From Clostridia bacterium (lineage in GTDB: Bacteria > Bacillota_E > RBS10-35 > JAJYVN01), in contig DAHWHV010000013.1 of NCBI GenBank assembly GCA_027335545.1, positions 1 to 5,316 of the forward strand: 5,316 nt of DNA, read 5' to 3'. Each line of letters starts with the position of its first letter. Positions within the stretch are counted from its first letter, which is position 1. A program made the translations under genes and the position numbers. The notes beneath the pieces are model-generated. The model saw only the letters and a program-made list of their open reading frames with translations. It ran no database searches and was not told the DNA's origin. This document shows, piece by piece, positions 1-5,307 of this stretch.

Positions 1-114
1 GGGCGGGCGACACCCCCTGGCCCGGCCCGGGGCCGCGGCTCCGGTGGGTGGGTCGAGGCGGCCCACCGCCCCTGGGGGGTCCCGGGGCTCCGCCGGACCG
101 CACGGGGCCAGGCG

Positions 115-145
115 GCGGCTCCCGGGCAGGGCGCCCGGGAGCCGC
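115..145 (-). terminator. Perfect 13-bp hairpin after the DUF1080 gene
   Basis: Arms at 115-127 and 133-145 are perfectly complementary (13 bp, almost all G-C) around a 5-nt loop. On the minus strand the hairpin begins 6 nt after the stop of the DUF1080 gene, where an intrinsic terminator or mRNA-stabilising 3' end would lie. It has no U-tract, so it may act as a stem-only terminator or as a processing barrier. A weaker 7-bp stem (42-48 with 62-68) lies further downstream. I see no gene in 1-151. Confidence 0.6.
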
Positions 146-151
146 TCCGGG

Positions 152-817
152 TCAGAGGGGCCGCAGGCGCAGGTTGCGATAGGCGACGGCGCCGTGGTCC
201 CCCTGCAGGCGTAGCGGACCCCGCGGCACGTCCTGGTCGTGATAGGCGCCACCGGTCGGCAGCTCGCACTCGGCCTGCTCGTGCAGGACCTGGCCGTTGA
301 GGACGACGCGCTCGAAGCGGGCGTTGGCCACCTTGTGGCCAGCGGCGTCGAAGCGGGGCGCGCGGAAGACCACGTCGAGTTCCTGCCACTCCCCCGGGCG
401 CCGCGAGGCGTTGACGCGCGGGGCGTGCCCCCCGTAGTCCTGGTGCGTGACGGGGTGGTTGTGGCGCGCGTAGATGCCGCCGTTGGTCCCGTAGCGCAGT
501 TCGCTGTTGGGCGTGCCCCAGCTGTCCAGGACCTGGATCTCGTACTGGCCCATCAGGTAGACCCCGGAGTTGGACTTCTCCGGGACGCAGTACTCCACGT
601 GCAGCTCGCAGTCCCCGTGCAGCAACTCCGTGTGGATGTCCACGGTGCGCCCCTGCTCGTGGTTGACCATGACCCCGGTGCCCGGCTCGGAGACGAAGTG
701 GCGGGCGTCCCGCGGGTCCAGACGCACCGCGCCGACCACGTGCCAGGTGTGGGGCTCCGACCGCCCCTTCCAGCCACTGAGGTCCCGCCCGTTGAACAGC
801 TCGATCCAATCCCCCAT
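152..817 (-). CDS. DUF1080 (3-keto-disaccharide hydrolase-like) protein
   Basis: The predicted protein has 221 residues and forms a complete DUF1080 domain (concanavalin-like beta-sandwich). Seen in the sequence: an N-terminal LFNGRDLSGW (residues 7-16), then EKSNSGVYLMGQYEIQVLDS (80-99), GGIYARHN (113-120), a PGEWQELDVVFRAPRFD block (141-157), an NARFERVVLNG strand (165-175), and the C-terminal signature GPLRLQGDHGAVAYRNLRL (200-218). Family knowledge: members were named for hydrolysis of 3-keto-disaccharides or 3-keto-glycosides, and many are exported. This one has no signal peptide, so a cytoplasmic location is inferred. The ATG at 817 is chosen because GGGGAGG (825-831) sits 7 nt upstream and the domain begins at once; the frame is open further upstream, but that stretch resembles no protein. 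The closing motif reads LQGDHG where LQDHG is usual. The substrate cannot be read from the sequence. Confidence 0.9.
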   Translation of the reverse strand: MGDWIELFNGRDLSGWKGRSEPHTWHVVGAVRLDPRDARHFVSEPGTGVMVNHEQGRTVDIHTELLHGDCELHVEYCVPEKSNSGVYLMGQYEIQVLDSWGTPNSELRYGTNGGIYARHNHPVTHQDYGGHAPRVNASRRPGEWQELDVVFRAPRFDAAGHKVANARFERVVLNGQVLHEQAECELPTGGAYHDQDVPRGPLRLQGDHGAVAYRNLRLRPL

Positions 818-942
818 GCCGCTGCCTCCCCGTTTTGGGGCCCCGCACCCCGGCCGCCGACGGGGTCCCCTTGCGCGCCCCGGATGTTCCCGCGGCCCGG
901 CGCGGCCCGGGATGCCCCCCTTGCTTCGGCCACGGAGGCCGG

Positions 943-987
943 GGTCCTTCGGCGCAGAGGGCGGAACCCGCCCCGCGGCGAAGGACC
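943..987 (+). promoter_or_regulatory. Hairpin that buries the SD of the small ORF
   Basis: Arms 943-955 and 975-987 pair at 12 of 13 positions (one G-G mismatch, 952/978). The loop contains a second stem, 959-964 with 968-973, so the RNA could fold into one long rod. The 3' arm includes AAGGA at 981-985, the presumed Shine-Dalgarno site 6 nt before the ATG at 992. A folded mRNA would therefore hide the ribosome binding site. The pairing is seen directly; control of translation (thermometer-like, attenuator or protein-bound) is inference. It also lies in the 5' region of the divergent minus-strand gene that starts at 817, so a role on that strand is possible. Confidence 0.45.
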
Positions 988-991
988 GGCC

Positions 992-1183
992 ATGCGTCCC
1001 CCCCCGCGTGCCCTCGCCAACCGCCTCCCGCTCGCCCTCGCCCTGGGCCTGCTGCCGGCCCCGCCCGCGCTCGCCGCCGCCCCCGGCACCGGCACCGGCG
1101 TACCGAGCCTGCCCTTGGCGCTGGCGGCCGTGGCGGCCGCCGCCCTGGTCTTCGTCCTGCGGCGCCGGAGCGGGGGGCGGTAG
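992..1183 (+). CDS. Small secreted or membrane-anchored protein (63 aa)
   Basis: I do not recognise a family. The 63-residue product has a basic N-terminus (MRPPPRALANR), a hydrophobic stretch ending in a PPALA-A signal-peptidase-like site near residues 24-29, a short Gly/Thr/Pro linker, a second hydrophobic stretch (about residues 40-56, LPLALAAVAAAALVFVL) and an RRRSGGR tail. The plan of proline, membrane helix and arginine cluster resembles C-terminal sorting signals of the PEP-CTERM/IPTL type, but almost nothing lies between signal and anchor. The ATG at 992 has AAGGA 6 nt upstream. The frame is open further upstream to 239, but there it runs antisense to the DUF1080 gene and is rejected. 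A hairpin follows 23 nt after the stop, consistent with a real transcript. Ala/Leu/Pro-rich ORFs arise by chance at this GC content, so the call is tentative. Confidence 0.5.
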   Translation: MRPPPRALANRLPLALALGLLPAPPALAAAPGTGTGVPSLPLALAAVAAAALVFVLRRRSGGR

Positions 1184-1206
1184 GGGCCCCCAGACCCACG
1201 CGTTCT

Positions 1207-1230
1207 GTCGGGGCCCGACCGGGCCCCGAC
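1207..1230. terminator. 10-bp G/C hairpin in the convergent junction
   Basis: GTCGGGGCCC (1207-1216) pairs perfectly with GGGCCCCGAC (1221-1230) around the tetraloop GACC. It starts 23 nt after the stop of the small plus-strand ORF and lies between two convergent genes, so it could end transcription from either side. No T-rich tract follows on either strand. Confidence 0.5.
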
Positions 1231-1266
1231 ACGTGGTCGGCGCGGGCCGTGGCCCAGCGAGGCCTT

Positions 1267-1302
1267 GCGGGAGCGGCGCCCCCCGGGGTGCGCCGCTCCC
1301 GC
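1267..1302. terminator. 13-bp hairpin downstream of the M81 gene
   Basis: GCGGGAGCGGCGC (1267-1279) is perfectly complementary to 1290-1302, with a 10-nt loop that is itself C-run/G-run and may pair. It lies about 70 nt beyond the stop of the minus-strand metallopeptidase gene and is the most likely transcript end for it. A 12-bp palindrome, CGCCGGCCGGCG (1356-1367), sits next to that stop codon as well. Again there is no U-tract. Confidence 0.5.
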
Positions 1303-1369
1303 CCCGCCGCCGCGGCCTGCCGGGGCCCCTGGCGGGCCCAGGCACCACCGCCGGTCGCCGGCCGGCGCC

Positions 1370-2893
1370 CTACCCGGGGTCGAGCGGACCCCCCGCCGCC
1401 ACGCTGAGGCCCCAGACGGGCGCGGCCCCCTCCCCGTCCAGGGGGAAGATCGGCCGGGTGACGTGCCGGTAGGGGAAGGTGCACGGGTCGAGGCTCGTGG
1501 CCCCGGGGGTCTGCAGGAGTACGGCGCGGGCGCCCGGGCAGTCCCGCACGGCGTCCGCATACGCCGGGAAGAGGTAGCCGATCTTCAGCACGAGGATCTG
1601 CCCCCCGGCCAGCGGCTCGATGCCCAAGTCGCGCAGGAACCCCGGGTGCGTCATCCCCAGCCGCCGCTCCCCGACGACCAGGCGCAGGCCGCCGCTGCGC
1701 AGCACCGCGACCTCCCCCGCGGCGGTCGCCGCCAGCCGCTCCACCACGGCCCGCAGGTCCGTGCGCGGGCTGGCGGGGTCCAGGGTCCCGCCCAAGCGGA
1801 CCTCCAGGGCCGCGCCCTCCCCGGCGGCGCGGGCCGCCGCCACGGCCGGGGCGTCGACCAGCAACGCGACCACGGCCCGCTCCACCCCGGCGGCCCGCAG
1901 CGCCGCGACGATGTCCGCGCGGTCCTGGGGCGCCCCCGCCGTCGGGTTGTCGCCGCAGTCCGAGAGGACCACAGCCCCCCCGGCGGCCGCCCAAGCCGCG
2001 GCCTGGGCCAGACCCGCCGGCACCGGCAGGGTCGGCACGGAGCGGTAGAAGTCCGCCCGCAAGGCCCACATCGCCCCCGCCAGGGCCCGCGCCACCAACT
2101 CCGCCTGCTCCGGCCGGTCGGCGACGGCCAGGACGCTGGCCTCGTTGTGCGCGGCGTCGACCCAGGGGAAGCCGTCCAGCAGCGAGACGGACCAGACCCC
2201 GGGGGTCTGCTCCAGGGCGGAGGCCATGGACCAGAGGGCGGCCATGGGCGGGGTCTCGGTCTGGGCGAACTCCCCGGGCAGCAGCAGCGGCACGCGCACC
2301 TGGGCCCGCGCCGGGCGCCGCCGCTCCCGCAGCATGCGCAGCAGCAGGGTCGCGGCGCGGCGCCCCGTCTCCTCCTGATCGCGGTGCGGCGCCGTGCGGT
2401 AGCCGACGAAGGCGTCGGCCGCGCCGACCATGCGCGGCGTCAGGCAGGCGTGCAGGTCCAGGGCGCAGACGACGGGCACCCCCGGGCCCACGCGGGCGCG
2501 CACGGCCGCCAACAGCTCCCCCTGGGCGTCGGGGACCCCCTCCACGCCCAAGGAGCCGTGGAGCTCCAGGAACACCCCGGCGAGGCCGCGCCCGGCCTCC
2601 CCCGGGCCGGCCGCGGCCTCCAGGGCGGCGAGCAACTCCGCGCGCAGGGCGGCCCAGGCGGGCGGGGTCACCAGGCCGGAGACCCCGGCCCAGGCCGAGG
2701 TGCCGGGCTCCACCGCCACACCCGCGGCGGCGAAGACGGCCAGGGCCCCCGCCACCACGCCCCCGGCGCGCGCCGCCGCGTCCAGCCAGGACCGCCCCCG
2801 GCCCCGGCGGAACTCGGCCAAGCCCGTGCGCAGGGGGGTGAAGCCGCAGGATTCGTGTCCGAGACCAGCGACGAAGATGCGCCCGGGGTCCAT
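1370..2893 (-). CDS. M81 family metallopeptidase (MlrC-like)
   Basis: The 507-residue product is full length for the M81/MlrC family, whose founder opens linearised microcystin; most members have unknown peptide or amide substrates. Seen: an N-terminal GLGHESCGFTP (residues 10-20, the usual HHETNTF-type motif), LELHGSLGVEG (109-119), the metal-site motif ALDLHACLTP (144-153, D146 and H148), and VGYRTAPHRDQEETGRRAA (163-181, H170), which supplies the third metal ligand in the family. The C-terminal MlrC domain shows SDCGDNPTAGAP (311-322), GMTHPGF and RPIFPLD (480-486). Zinc binding is inferred from D146, H148 and H170. There is no signal peptide, so it is probably cytoplasmic. ATG 2893 has a purine-rich SD (GGAGG within 2898-2910) 5 nt upstream and matches the family start; in-frame extension upstream to 3082 is Pro/Arg/Gly-rich and rejected. 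It is the only gene of its unit visible here. Confidence 0.92.
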   Translation of the reverse strand: MDPGRIFVAGLGHESCGFTPLRTGLAEFRRGRGRSWLDAAARAGGVVAGALAVFAAAGVAVEPGTSAWAGVSGLVTPPAWAALRAELLAALEAAAGPGEAGRGLAGVFLELHGSLGVEGVPDAQGELLAAVRARVGPGVPVVCALDLHACLTPRMVGAADAFVGYRTAPHRDQEETGRRAATLLLRMLRERRRPARAQVRVPLLLPGEFAQTETPPMAALWSMASALEQTPGVWSVSLLDGFPWVDAAHNEASVLAVADRPEQAELVARALAGAMWALRADFYRSVPTLPVPAGLAQAAAWAAAGGAVVLSDCGDNPTAGAPQDRADIVAALRAAGVERAVVALLVDAPAVAAARAAGEGAALEVRLGGTLDPASPRTDLRAVVERLAATAAGEVAVLRSGGLRLVVGERRLGMTHPGFLRDLGIEPLAGGQILVLKIGYLFPAYADAVRDCPGARAVLLQTPGATSLDPCTFPYRHVTRPIFPLDGEGAAPVWGLSVAAGGPLDPG

Positions 2894-3101
2894 GCGTCCC
2901 TCCCCCTCCCGGTCGGCACCCGCGGCCCGGGGGGCCCGGCTCCGGAACCGGGGCACCCCGCCGGGCACCCGCCCCGCCGAACCCCGCACCGCGCGTCCGT
3001 GGGCCCAGCCGGCCCGGGGCGTTCCCTCGGCGGCGGGCGTTCCTTCCACGGTGGGGGGAGGATCCCTGGGGAGGGCGCGCACCGGCCAGGCTGGGGTCCT
3101 T

Positions 3102-3163
3102 CCGCGGGGGGCGCCTGGGTCAGAAGGCCCCGCGGGCGGGGTGGCGGCGCGCCCGTCCCGCGG
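3102..3163. repeat. Two mutually exclusive hairpins
   Basis: CCGCGGGG (3102-3109) pairs perfectly with CCCCGCGG (3128-3135). Alternatively CCGCGGGCGGG (3130-3140) pairs with 3152-3163 as an 11-bp stem with one bulged T (3156). The two stems share 3130-3135 and cannot form together, the geometry of an attenuator or switch. The pairing is seen; any switching role is speculative, since such stems arise readily at this GC content. Confidence 0.35.
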
Positions 3164-3198
3164 TCAGCCCTCCCCCGCGCCTGGACCGGTGGCGGAAG

Positions 3199-3262
3199 GG
3201 CGTACGCCGGCGGCGCCTCCCCCGCTCCCCCTTGGCCACGGGCGGCGCCGGCGGGGTACGCC
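3199..3262. repeat. 19-bp imperfect inverted repeat
   Basis: Arms 3199-3217 and 3244-3262 match at 17 of 19 positions, separated by a pyrimidine-rich 26-nt loop (3218-3243). The left arm begins with the 10-bp palindrome GGCGTACGCC (3199-3208). It is the longest inverted repeat I found in the window. It could be a protein-binding site, a structured RNA element, or a terminator for a short transcript; none of these can be decided from the sequence. Confidence 0.5.
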
Positions 3263-3370
3263 GCGCGCGGGGCCCGGCGCGGGAGATGGCGGTGGCTGCA
3301 GCACTTCCCGGAGAACGGCGCCGTCCGGGCACACCGGGGGCGGTCGCGGGCCTGCCCTGAGCGCGTGCCT

Positions 3371-3418
3371 GACGGGCACCCGGGCCACCCTTGACGCGGC
3401 ACCAGCGGACGGGCACCC
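3371..3418. repeat. 11-bp direct repeat upstream of the epimerase
   Basis: GACGGGCACCC occurs at 3371-3381 and again at 3408-3418, a 37-bp start-to-start distance (about 3.5 helical turns). The first copy can also form a 5-bp stem with GTGCC at 3365-3369. Paired sites ahead of a promoter can be operator half-sites, but no regulator is evident nearby. Confidence 0.35.
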
Positions 3419-3425
3419 TTCATGA

Positions 3426-3459
3426 GGGTTCGGGAAAGGGTTCGGGAAGGGGCTCGGGG
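3426..3459 (+). promoter_or_regulatory. Six-run G-quadruplex motif (12-bp tandem repeat)
   Basis: Six runs of three or four G (3426-3428, 3432-3434, 3438-3440, 3444-3446, 3449-3452, 3456-3459) are separated by loops of only 2-3 nt. The sequence is about three copies of a GGGTTCGGGAAA-like 12-mer. It meets the usual G3-loop1-7 rule with spare runs and lies on the coding strand, ending 62 nt before the epimerase ATG, so it could form in the non-template DNA or in the 5' UTR. Effect on expression is inferred. Confidence 0.55.
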
Positions 3460-3521
3460 AGCCTGCCGGGGCCTGCGGCCAGCGCGGGTGCCGCCGCGGA
3501 CCGGGCTGGGAGGGGCGCGAC

Positions 3522-4367
3522 ATGCTGGCTCTGGTCCTGGGCGCCACGGGGGTCCTGGGGCGGAACGTGGTCCCCCGCCTGCAGGAACGGGGCCACCGCG
3601 TGCGCGCGGTGGTGCGCGGCGCCGAGCAGGCCGCGCGCCTCCGGCGCATGGGCGTGGAGACCGTCGTCGGCGACATGCTCGACCTGGCCTGCCTGCGTTC
3701 GGCGGCGCAGGGGTGCGACGCGGCGCTGCACCTGGCCAGCGCGATCCCCCGTCCCGGGGCGATCGCCGACTGGAGCCTGAACGATCGCATCCTGGGGGAG
3801 GGCACGCGCAACCTGATCGGGGCCGCCGTCGGCGCCGGGGTCCGCTGCTACGTGCAGCAGAGCGTCACGTTCCTGTACGGGGACCAGGGGCCGCGCATCG
3901 TCGACGAGACCACGCCCCTGGCCCCCCCGGCCCACCTGCGCGCCGCGGCGGCGATGGAGGAGGTGGTGCGCGGCTGCCCCCTGCGCTGGTGCATCCTGCG
4001 CGGCGGGGCCTTCTACGGCCCCGGCACCGGGGAGGACCAGCACTGGCGCGAGGTCGCGCGCGTGGGCACGCTGTCGTTGCCGGGCCAGGGCGAGGCGCTG
4101 ATCTCCCTGATCCACGTCGCGGACATGGCCCAGGCCGCCGTCGAGGCGCTGGAGCGCGCCCCCGGGGCGAGCGTCTACAACGTGGTGGACGACGAACCGG
4201 TGGACGCGGCCACCCTGTACGGCTACGTCGCCGCGCGCGCCGGCGGGCCGGAGCCGCTGCCCGGGGGCCCGCCCGAGCCTTCCCTGGGCTGCGCCAACGC
4301 GCGCCTGCGGGCGGACCTGGGTTGGAGGCCGGCGTACCCCACCTACCGCTCCGGCCTGGCGGACTGA
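3522..4367 (+). CDS. NAD-dependent epimerase/dehydratase (extended SDR, atypical)
   Basis: The 281-residue product is a Rossmann-fold extended SDR. Seen: the nucleotide motif GATGVLG (residues 7-13, GxxGxxG) after strand LALVL, the acidic VVGDMLD strand end (48-54), HLASAI (70-75, the NNAG-like region), VQQSVTFLYG (111-120), RGGAFYGPG (160-168), SLIHVADMAQAAVEAL (195-210), VYNVVDDEPV (218-227) and the C-terminal LRADLGWRPAYPTYRSGL (262-279). Family members act on nucleotide sugars or other hydroxyl/keto substrates with NAD(P). Oddly, the catalytic YxxxK is missing: the equivalent stretch (about 136-147) reads PAHLRAAAAMEE. S114 is kept. It may therefore be a non-canonical reductase, an NAD(P)-binding regulator or an inactive paralogue. 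ATG 3522 has GGAGG (3509-3513) 8 nt upstream and starts directly at the first strand. Confidence 0.88.
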   Translation: MLALVLGATGVLGRNVVPRLQERGHRVRAVVRGAEQAARLRRMGVETVVGDMLDLACLRSAAQGCDAALHLASAIPRPGAIADWSLNDRILGEGTRNLIGAAVGAGVRCYVQQSVTFLYGDQGPRIVDETTPLAPPAHLRAAAAMEEVVRGCPLRWCILRGGAFYGPGTGEDQHWREVARVGTLSLPGQGEALISLIHVADMAQAAVEALERAPGASVYNVVDDEPVDAATLYGYVAARAGGPEPLPGGPPEPSLGCANARLRADLGWRPAYPTYRSGLAD

Positions 4368-5015
4368 GGGGCGTCCGGACCGTCCGGCGGTCCTTCGGCG
4401 GCCCACCCCGCAGCCGCGCGCACGACCTCGGCGGCCCGGGCGTCCCCGGCGCGGCCGCGGCGGTCCAGGTATCAGCCGCTCCCGTTCCTCCGCCGTCCGG
4501 TTCTGGCCCACCTTGAACTTGGCCTCGGCGCCCACGATGTGCAGGCGCGCCACGGCGAGCCGCCGCAGGCGCTCCCCGTACAGGGAGCCGGCGGCGGGGC
4601 CGGGGGCGACCGGCTCCCAGCTCGCCCCCGGTTGATAGACGGCCAGCAGCCGCTCCAGCGCCGCCGCCACCTCCCGCGGGTCGGTGCTGACCTCCGCCTC
4701 GACCCGGAAGAGCACGGCCCGGAAGTGCAGCGTGGCGAAGCCCGCGTCGCGCTCGGCGATCACATGGTGCGGCGTGAAGGCCAGGGCCTCGTCCAGCAGG
4801 AAGGCGGCGCGGAGGCGCTGCCGTAGCGCCGCCAGGGTCCCGTCGCCCTGGACCAGGTGGACCTCGATCACGTCGCCCTCGCGCACGAAGGGCAGCAGGC
4901 TGACGCAGGGGAAGCCGTCGGCGTCCTGGGCGATGAGCTTGCCACAGAACTGCTCGCGCACGAAGGCATCGAGTTCGGCCGCGCTGGGGGCGGGGTAGGC
5001 CGGACTGATGAACAC
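4343..5015 (-). CDS. PaiB-like FMN-binding split-barrel protein, frameshifted near its C-terminus
   Basis: From GTG 5015 the first 182 residues read as a divergent PaiB-type (FMN-binding negative regulator/pyridoxamine-oxidase-like) split barrel. Seen: FISPAYPAPSAAELDAFV at the start, LIAQDADGFPCVSLLPFV (27-44), FATLHFRAVLFRVEAEV (93-109) and AEAKFKVGQNRTAEERERLI (163-182), close to the family's GKFKLSQNR. The family's GPHAYVSPSWY and VPTWNY motifs are not recognisable, so flavin binding is uncertain. At about 4470 the frame turns into Pro/Arg/Gly-rich sequence running antisense through the epimerase. In another frame, 4471-4343 encodes YLDRRGRAGDARAAEVVRAA and 22 more residues before a stop, as expected for the C-terminus. 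Repaired length is about 224, normal for PaiB. GTG is chosen for AGGAG (5025-5029) 9 nt upstream; the open frame further upstream is not protein-like. The 3' end overlaps the epimerase by 25 bases. Confidence 0.7.
4377..4393 (+). terminator. Short hairpin after the epimerase (weak)
   Basis: GGACCG (4377-4382) pairs with CGGTCC (4388-4393) around a 5-nt loop, 9 nt after the epimerase stop. The 8-bp palindrome GTCCGGAC (4373-4380) overlaps it. There is no U-tract and only 6 bp, and the same DNA probably codes for the C-terminus of the opposing gene, so this is a weak terminator candidate. Confidence 0.25.
4466..4474 (-). other. Probable frameshift site in the PaiB-like gene
   Basis: On the minus strand the sequence reads CGG CTG ATA CCT in the N-terminal frame, while the C-terminal frame reads TGA TAC CTG GAC. 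Joining them needs one base removed or two added (equivalently a 5-base loss from an ancestral L-I-A-Y-L-D). The N-terminal frame has no stop here, so this is unlike RF2- or antizyme-type programmed +1 sites, where the zero frame meets a stop. An indel mutation or assembly error is more likely. Confidence 0.65.
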
Positions 5016-5307
5016 CGGGCCCCACTCCTCTCCTGCCGACCTGGCGTCTGACCTGCGCAGTGGGCTTGTGCCCCTCGGCGTGCAGGCCGGGGGGCTTCCT
5101 GGGCCCTGTTCGCCTCGGCCTGCCGGGGGCCCGGCCGGACCGCCGCCGTGCGTGCGCGTGTTCGCCGCTGGCGGCCGGCCTCCCTGGGACGGTGCTGCAA
5201 GAGTCCACTCCCGTGAAAAAGCCCATGGCCGGTGCCCGGGCCCGGGTTCCGGTTCAGGGCAACAAGAAGTCGCGTGGGGGTTGACCCAACGTTCCAAAGG
5301 AGTACGG
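5016..5307. other. Divergent intergenic region
   Basis: This 292-bp interval separates the minus-strand PaiB-like start from the plus-strand start at 5308 and should carry both promoters. Its right part (5200-5300) is noticeably richer in A/T than the rest of the window, as expected for promoter DNA, but no -35/-10 pair can be defended. A 12-bp palindrome CCCGGGCCCGGG lies at 5235-5246. A 19-codon ORF (5225-5284) ends 23 bp before the downstream ATG; it lacks a good SD and is not called. Confidence 0.4.

Larger units (their letters stand above)
2894..3521. other. Gene-free, structure-rich intergenic interval (628 bp)
   Basis: This lies between the divergent starts of the M81 gene (2893, minus) and the epimerase (3522, plus). 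Several frames are open, but the translations are Pro/Arg/Gly/Ala-rich without domain motifs, and none combines a good SD with family-like sequence. It should hold promoters for both genes; I found no convincing -35/-10 pair. TTGACG at 3391-3396 resembles a -35 box, but the sequence 17 nt later (CACCCT) is a poor -10. It contains the inverted repeats, direct repeats and G-run motif listed separately. Smaller items are a 9-bp direct repeat GGGCGTTCC (3017-3025, 3035-3043) and a 10-bp palindrome ACGGCGCCGT (3315-3324). Confidence 0.6.

Noticed and set aside
239..991. Upstream extension of the small plus-strand ORF
   Set aside because: It is antisense to the DUF1080 coding region; the SD-preceded ATG at 992 gives a sensible signal-peptide start.
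818..1348. N-terminal extension of the DUF1080 gene
   Set aside because: Low-complexity sequence without family similarity, and a strong SD lies just before the ATG at 817.
1265..3394. 709-codon plus-strand ORF antisense to the M81 gene
   Set aside because: The opposing frame has complete M81 motifs, while this translation is low-complexity Gly/Arg/Pro/Gln with no recognisable domain.
2894..3425. Possible genes in the interval between the M81 gene and the epimerase
   Set aside because: Several frames are open on both strands, but none shows domain motifs, a credible SD plus start, or a composition different from its competing frames.
3420..4469. Minus-strand open frame continuing the PaiB-like gene through the epimerase
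   Set aside because: The translation is Arg/Gly/Ala/Pro-rich, runs fully antisense to a well-supported SDR gene and shows no domain; it is open because GC-rich codons rarely create stops in this frame.
4466..4474. Programmed +1 frameshift of the RF2/antizyme type
   Set aside because: The TGA is in the downstream frame, not the frame being read, so there is no stop-induced pause; the zero frame reads on, and no slippery motif is evident.
5225..5284. 19-codon leader peptide ahead of the last gene
   Set aside because: There is no good SD, no run of regulatory codons and no terminator/antiterminator pair; it is within chance expectation.
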